This document shows positions 30,630 through 34,090 of a stretch of 34,090 nucleotides of DNA, piece after piece (position 1 is the stretch's first letter; each line of letters starts with the position of its first letter). The stretch spans positions 5,184 through 39,273 of the forward strand of contig NW_003215694.1 of NCBI RefSeq assembly GCF_000006405.1, given 5' to 3'. Below the pieces are notes generated by a model. That model was not told where the DNA came from, did no database searches, and saw nothing but the letters and a program-made list of their open reading frames with translations. A program made the position numbers and the translations under genes. The stretch comes from Perkinsus marinus ATCC 50983. Taxonomy: Eukaryota; Perkinsozoa; Perkinsida; Perkinsidae.

Positions 30630-31848
30630 TGTACTTGCAATTATCGACATAGCAGCACTGCTTGCGAGCTGTCCAGGCCAAGCATATCCCTTGCTCTCGA
30701 CAGAGTCGGAGAGTCTTCAATCCTAGGCAGCTTGGGATTAGGGGCCTCCGTAGGGAAAGCAGTTGATACCGGAGGGGCCTTGTTTGGATGTGCATTGTTG
30801 ATGGAGAGCCTAGGATTGCAACGGATATGGCTACGTAGGGCTTGCGTACGCTGGTGGACATCATCAATGGCCGCGTACTACGCGGCGCATAGTTCTCGTC
30901 TGCAGTCTTCCTCAGAGTGGGATGGAGGCCTTCACGAATCGTGAATCACGATAGTGTAGGTTGACTTGACTGGGTTGCAGATGGAGGCCAACACTCGAAC
31001 ACATAGCAACAGCAGATTCGATACGGTCGAAGTTATCGTACATATTGTTGTCGCTATTGTCCATCTTGACATCAGAGAAGTCTCTCATGACTTCCGCACG
31101 TGAAGAACTTATGTTGAAGGTAGCCAAGTGCTTGTGATAGTGTTAGAACATAGTCGCTCAAGTAGAGGATGGGATCCATAGTAGTTTCCAGGTGGATCTG
31201 TATGTTCCTCTTGATCGACTGGCTAAGACAGTTGGATAGATAGATATGAGATAGTCGAGGGCCCAGCGCTTTTTGTTTCGCTTCACAGCGGATAAGACTC
31301 AGAAAGTAGTTGATACTCCTGTTATCAGAGTTTCCCTTGTATTCTTTGTTGTCGGGGCACTTGATATGGGAAACAGCATTGATGAGCTTTGTTGTATCAA
31401 GCGCCTTCTCCTTGTCATAGTTGTGGGATATATCACACAATACCGAGAACTTCAAGGAGCTCAGCCAGCGGGCTCCACCATGCTAGTAGTAACACCTGCA
31501 CTGGTTGACTCAACAACACTTGGGATAGCCATAATAGGCGATAAGGCTTCTTATCTTATCCATTTCAGCCTGAGGGCTGCGAGCCGTTTCATGCAACGAA
31601 TAATGGGCGAGCGAGATTCGTGCATACGCGTGCGAACACAACCATGCTGTTAGATCAAGTACGTGTCTATGGGTATCTGCAACAGATAGCACGTGGGACA
31701 ACCAAATTGGTTTCGTGTTAGTGGTCCTCGACGAGGACTCCTCGTGGGTTGACAGTGTCATCATGACTCTCTCTCTAAACGCCCACCAATTCGAAGCGTT
31801 TCCCCGTATGGGACGCGAGTTGCTCCATGGCGTAGAGGCTGGAGGCAT
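30630..31848 (-). mobile_element. Gag-like retroelement fossil, minus strand
   Basis: Frames on the - strand include a Trp-containing segment (RGNASNWWAFRERVMMTL, near 31800) reminiscent of Gag of LTR elements, an Asn/Asp-rich stretch near 31000-31100 and a Cys-rich stretch near 30640-30700. It is broken by several changes, no pol part is present and the family cannot be named. Assignment is tentative. Confidence 0.35.
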
Positions 31849-32227
31849 GAGCGCGGCGGTCGCACATTTCCAGCTCTTTCGGTTCCATCAGAATATGATC
31901 TCACTAGCGATTTGTAAGCATCTTCTGATGAGCAGCTCGTAACCTAGCCGCTAGATGACGAGTTTCTCACCAGAGGCGTCTCTCTTGAGCAAGAAAATGC
32001 TACAGAGCGGACATTCCATTCTGGCAGAGAGTTTCATTTTCGTTGAAGGCAGTTAATCGACCCTGCATCGCGTGAGCCACACACCCGTAACGACGGTGCT
32101 GTCATCGGGCGAGATTGTTGCCTTTCCGACGGCAGTCTTCGATAGTTGGATCCTCACTATCTACAATCCCCTCCACTTATGGGAGTAAACACACCGTCTT
32201 GGGTCTTACGGGTTGCTCATCATCATC
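31849..32227 (+). other. 5' flank of the membrane-protein gene
   Basis: No gene is seen. It should contain the promoter of the gene starting at 32228. An in-frame stop near 32184 upstream of the ATG supports that start. Confidence 0.4.
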
Positions 32228-33610
32228 ATGCTCAGACTCAACCCCACCTTCGTAGCAGGCGAATATCTCTACTTCATTCTCGCTGCCGCGACATTCTACC
32301 ACGCTTACACTCATCGAAGTGAATAACAGGGCGGTCGGCTTGGAACGCTACAACCGTCAGACTTAGGCTGAGCCACGTAGACCCTCGTGTTTGCTCAGTT
32401 ACTGGCAACAGTCTAGGCCTGTGGTTCGGCTGCCTATTGAGCGGGGCCGTAGTGGAGTTCTTCACCATATTGTCACCGGAAGTGCGTCACACTCACTGAA
32501 GGATCTATCGGCACACTCACCTGTGTTAGTCTTCAGATCGGCAATTTCTACCATACTCAAGCATCAGTAATGGTGGTAGGAAAAGTGGAGCCCCTGTAGC
32601 GATGAGAGGCCCCTCTCGAGCCTCTGCTATTGTTCCTTTCACAGTTACATGATCCTTGGATGTTACGCAGGAATCCAATATCTGGCGGTTCAGTTGGCAT
32701 TCACATTCGGGGCGGACGCAAAACAGAATCTCTTACGGAAACTCGGGCTGGCTCTCTTCTCGGGTGGGTCTTATAAAGAGCTCATTCCCTCCTTCATTAA
32801 GCCACACAGGTCTCACTGGGAGATACCTGTGGTCCTTGCTCGATATCGTTGGTGCTCACTTGCTTTGGTGGACTTGGCATGAGAGTGATGAACTCTACAG
32901 CGCTAAGATTTGTGGGGTAATTAGCTACGACGTTACTCATTTCATTCAGTGATACTTCGCAGGTTCCTATAGCCAGCAGCTTTTGGATACTTTCTGAGAC
33001 GGCGTGCATTGGCCTTGTCTATGCTCTAACACGGACTCGATCTACGCTTCTGATTTCCACCCTCATGTTCTTGTTGGTTCCCGTCCTTTTCAACATCCCT
33101 TTTGCGGTGCTATATCATCCCATTGAACAATATGGTCGACCTGATGTAGCATTGTATCTGATGGAAGCCATAGGAGTTATCGCGGCGCTCGGGCTTCTCG
33201 CTGGTCATCACTCGACCAAATGTTCTCGACACTTGTTCGGCATCGCTGTGGCCTTCGTTCTGATTCATCTCGTCATTTTGCTGGTCGATCGAAGCGAAAT
33301 GCCTCATAAGCTGAGATATTCCTACGGCCAGCCGTTCGTTTACCGGGACTGCCAGGGTGAACAAGAGACTGTCTTCTGGGGTATGATGACGAGAGATCGT
33401 TTCCTTTGTCCTGCTAAGATGAGCGCGGAAAAGCTTTACACGCTCAACTGCCTCGCCGAGATGCCAGTTGAGGGGAAATGGTATTGGTTGTGCGGTGTAG
33501 GGATGACTTTCGAAGTTTTCATTCGAATTATCGTTGAGTTTCTGAAGTCCTTGGCCTTGTTGTTGTTGATTTATGTCGCTAAAGGCAACGAGAAGCGAAA
33601 AGCTGACTGA
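32228..33610 (+). CDS. Multi-pass membrane protein, six exons, 368 residues, family not recognised
   Basis: Exons: 32228-32318, 32399-32481, 32537-32595, 32645-32763, 32810-32916 and 32963-33610 (stop TGA). All five introns are GT-AG, short (80, 55, 49, 46 and 46 bp) and phase-consistent, giving 1,107 coding bases. Hydrophobic segments lie at about residues 10-27, 36-54, 79-98, 122-147, 154-176, 182-206, 216-236, 244-262 and 326-359, so roughly eight or nine membrane passes. A loop at about 263-325 has three or four Cys (YRDCQG, FLCPAK, LNC) and may be lumenal with disulfides. The C-terminus is short and basic (KGNEKRKAD). Trp, Tyr and His within the helices (HLLWWTWHESDE) could line a transport path or bind a ligand. 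The function is unknown. It appears intact, and the start ATG follows an in-frame stop. Confidence 0.82.
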
Positions 33611-34090
33611 GTCGACGGACATTTTCCTTTTTCGAACTTTCTGATTAACATGTCTGATTTCGAATCAGTGATTTGCGTTAGGGTACCGTCAATCATACTC
33701 AGCTTGCTTACATTGCAAGTCCCATTCATCGACAAGAGTGACCTCAGAAGGTATTGTACAGTGGTTTAGAGCACGAAGGTCCGAAAGATGGCACGAAACT
33801 GACTGTAATGGTGTCAGCCACCAATTCAAAAACCTCCCCGCGGTCGAAAACCCTCGATGGGATATGTAGTTGACGCAGTATGTGGAGAACTTTCTACGAT
33901 ATTACTACAGCGGTATCTCTGTTTAACATGTGAAATTAGCTCACCCTTATCATGCGGACGTTTCTATCGAAAACTCTCTGGAACGCTAAGTGATAGCACA
34001 CTCACTTATCGACTAACATTGGCCGATAATGAACGAGATCCACAAGGCTAGATAGGGCTGCCCAATCTGTGGACTACCCGGAATCGGAGT
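33611..34090. other. 3' flank of the membrane-protein gene
   Basis: 480 bases in which I see no gene, repeat or RNA. Confidence 0.4.

Noticed and set aside
1-34090. CRISPR arrays, bacterial operons or ribosomal RNA genes
   Set aside because: Spliced genes and eukaryotic transposons dominate; no spaced direct-repeat array and no rRNA-like sequence seen.

Overview
The window looks like nuclear DNA of a small-genome alveolate protist, most likely a perkinsid (Perkinsus-like). This is inferred from short GT-AG introns (43-147 bp in most cases), near-balanced base composition, a mitochondrial-type release factor, a long S41 peptidase, and dense retroelements with tyrosine recombinases. Nothing here fixes the species.

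Layout, left to right. (1) 1-7456: a nearly complete, young tyrosine-recombinase (YR) retrotransposon on the + strand, with gag, RT/RNase H and YR genes and split direct repeats in the order A1-genes-B1-A2-B2 (Ngaro/PAT-like). (2) 7801-9881: a six-exon host gene on the - strand for an organellar class I peptide-chain release factor, with an unusual codon-recognition loop. (3) 10.1-13.5 kb: possible host-gene remnants, a degenerate tRNA-like segment, a hairpin, an old integrase-bearing retroelement remnant and a 483-bp hAT-type MITE with 8-bp target-site duplications. (4) 14089-16764: a single-exon gene on the - strand for a secreted S41 (CPAF-like) serine peptidase of 891 residues, followed by about 2 kb of palindrome-rich non-coding DNA. 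(5) 18850-24957: a second, different YR retrotransposon on the - strand, with a 100-base assembly gap in its repeat region. (6) About 25325-29200: an old, broken RT-RNase H-integrase (LTR-type) element on the + strand, arranged back to back with the previous one. (7) 29406-30592: a 1,187-bp non-autonomous hAT-type transposon with perfect 8-bp target-site duplications. (8) About 30630-31848: a gag-like fossil on the - strand. (9) 32228-33610: a six-exon host gene on the + strand for a 368-residue multi-pass membrane protein.

Only three host genes are well supported (release factor, S41 peptidase, membrane protein), and they show no functional link. Most of the remaining DNA is mobile-element sequence. 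The two findings most worth following are the release factor that has lost the PxT and GR-x-H signature of its stop-codon reading loop while keeping GGQ and the loop length, and two different split-repeat YR retrotransposons in one alveolate locus.
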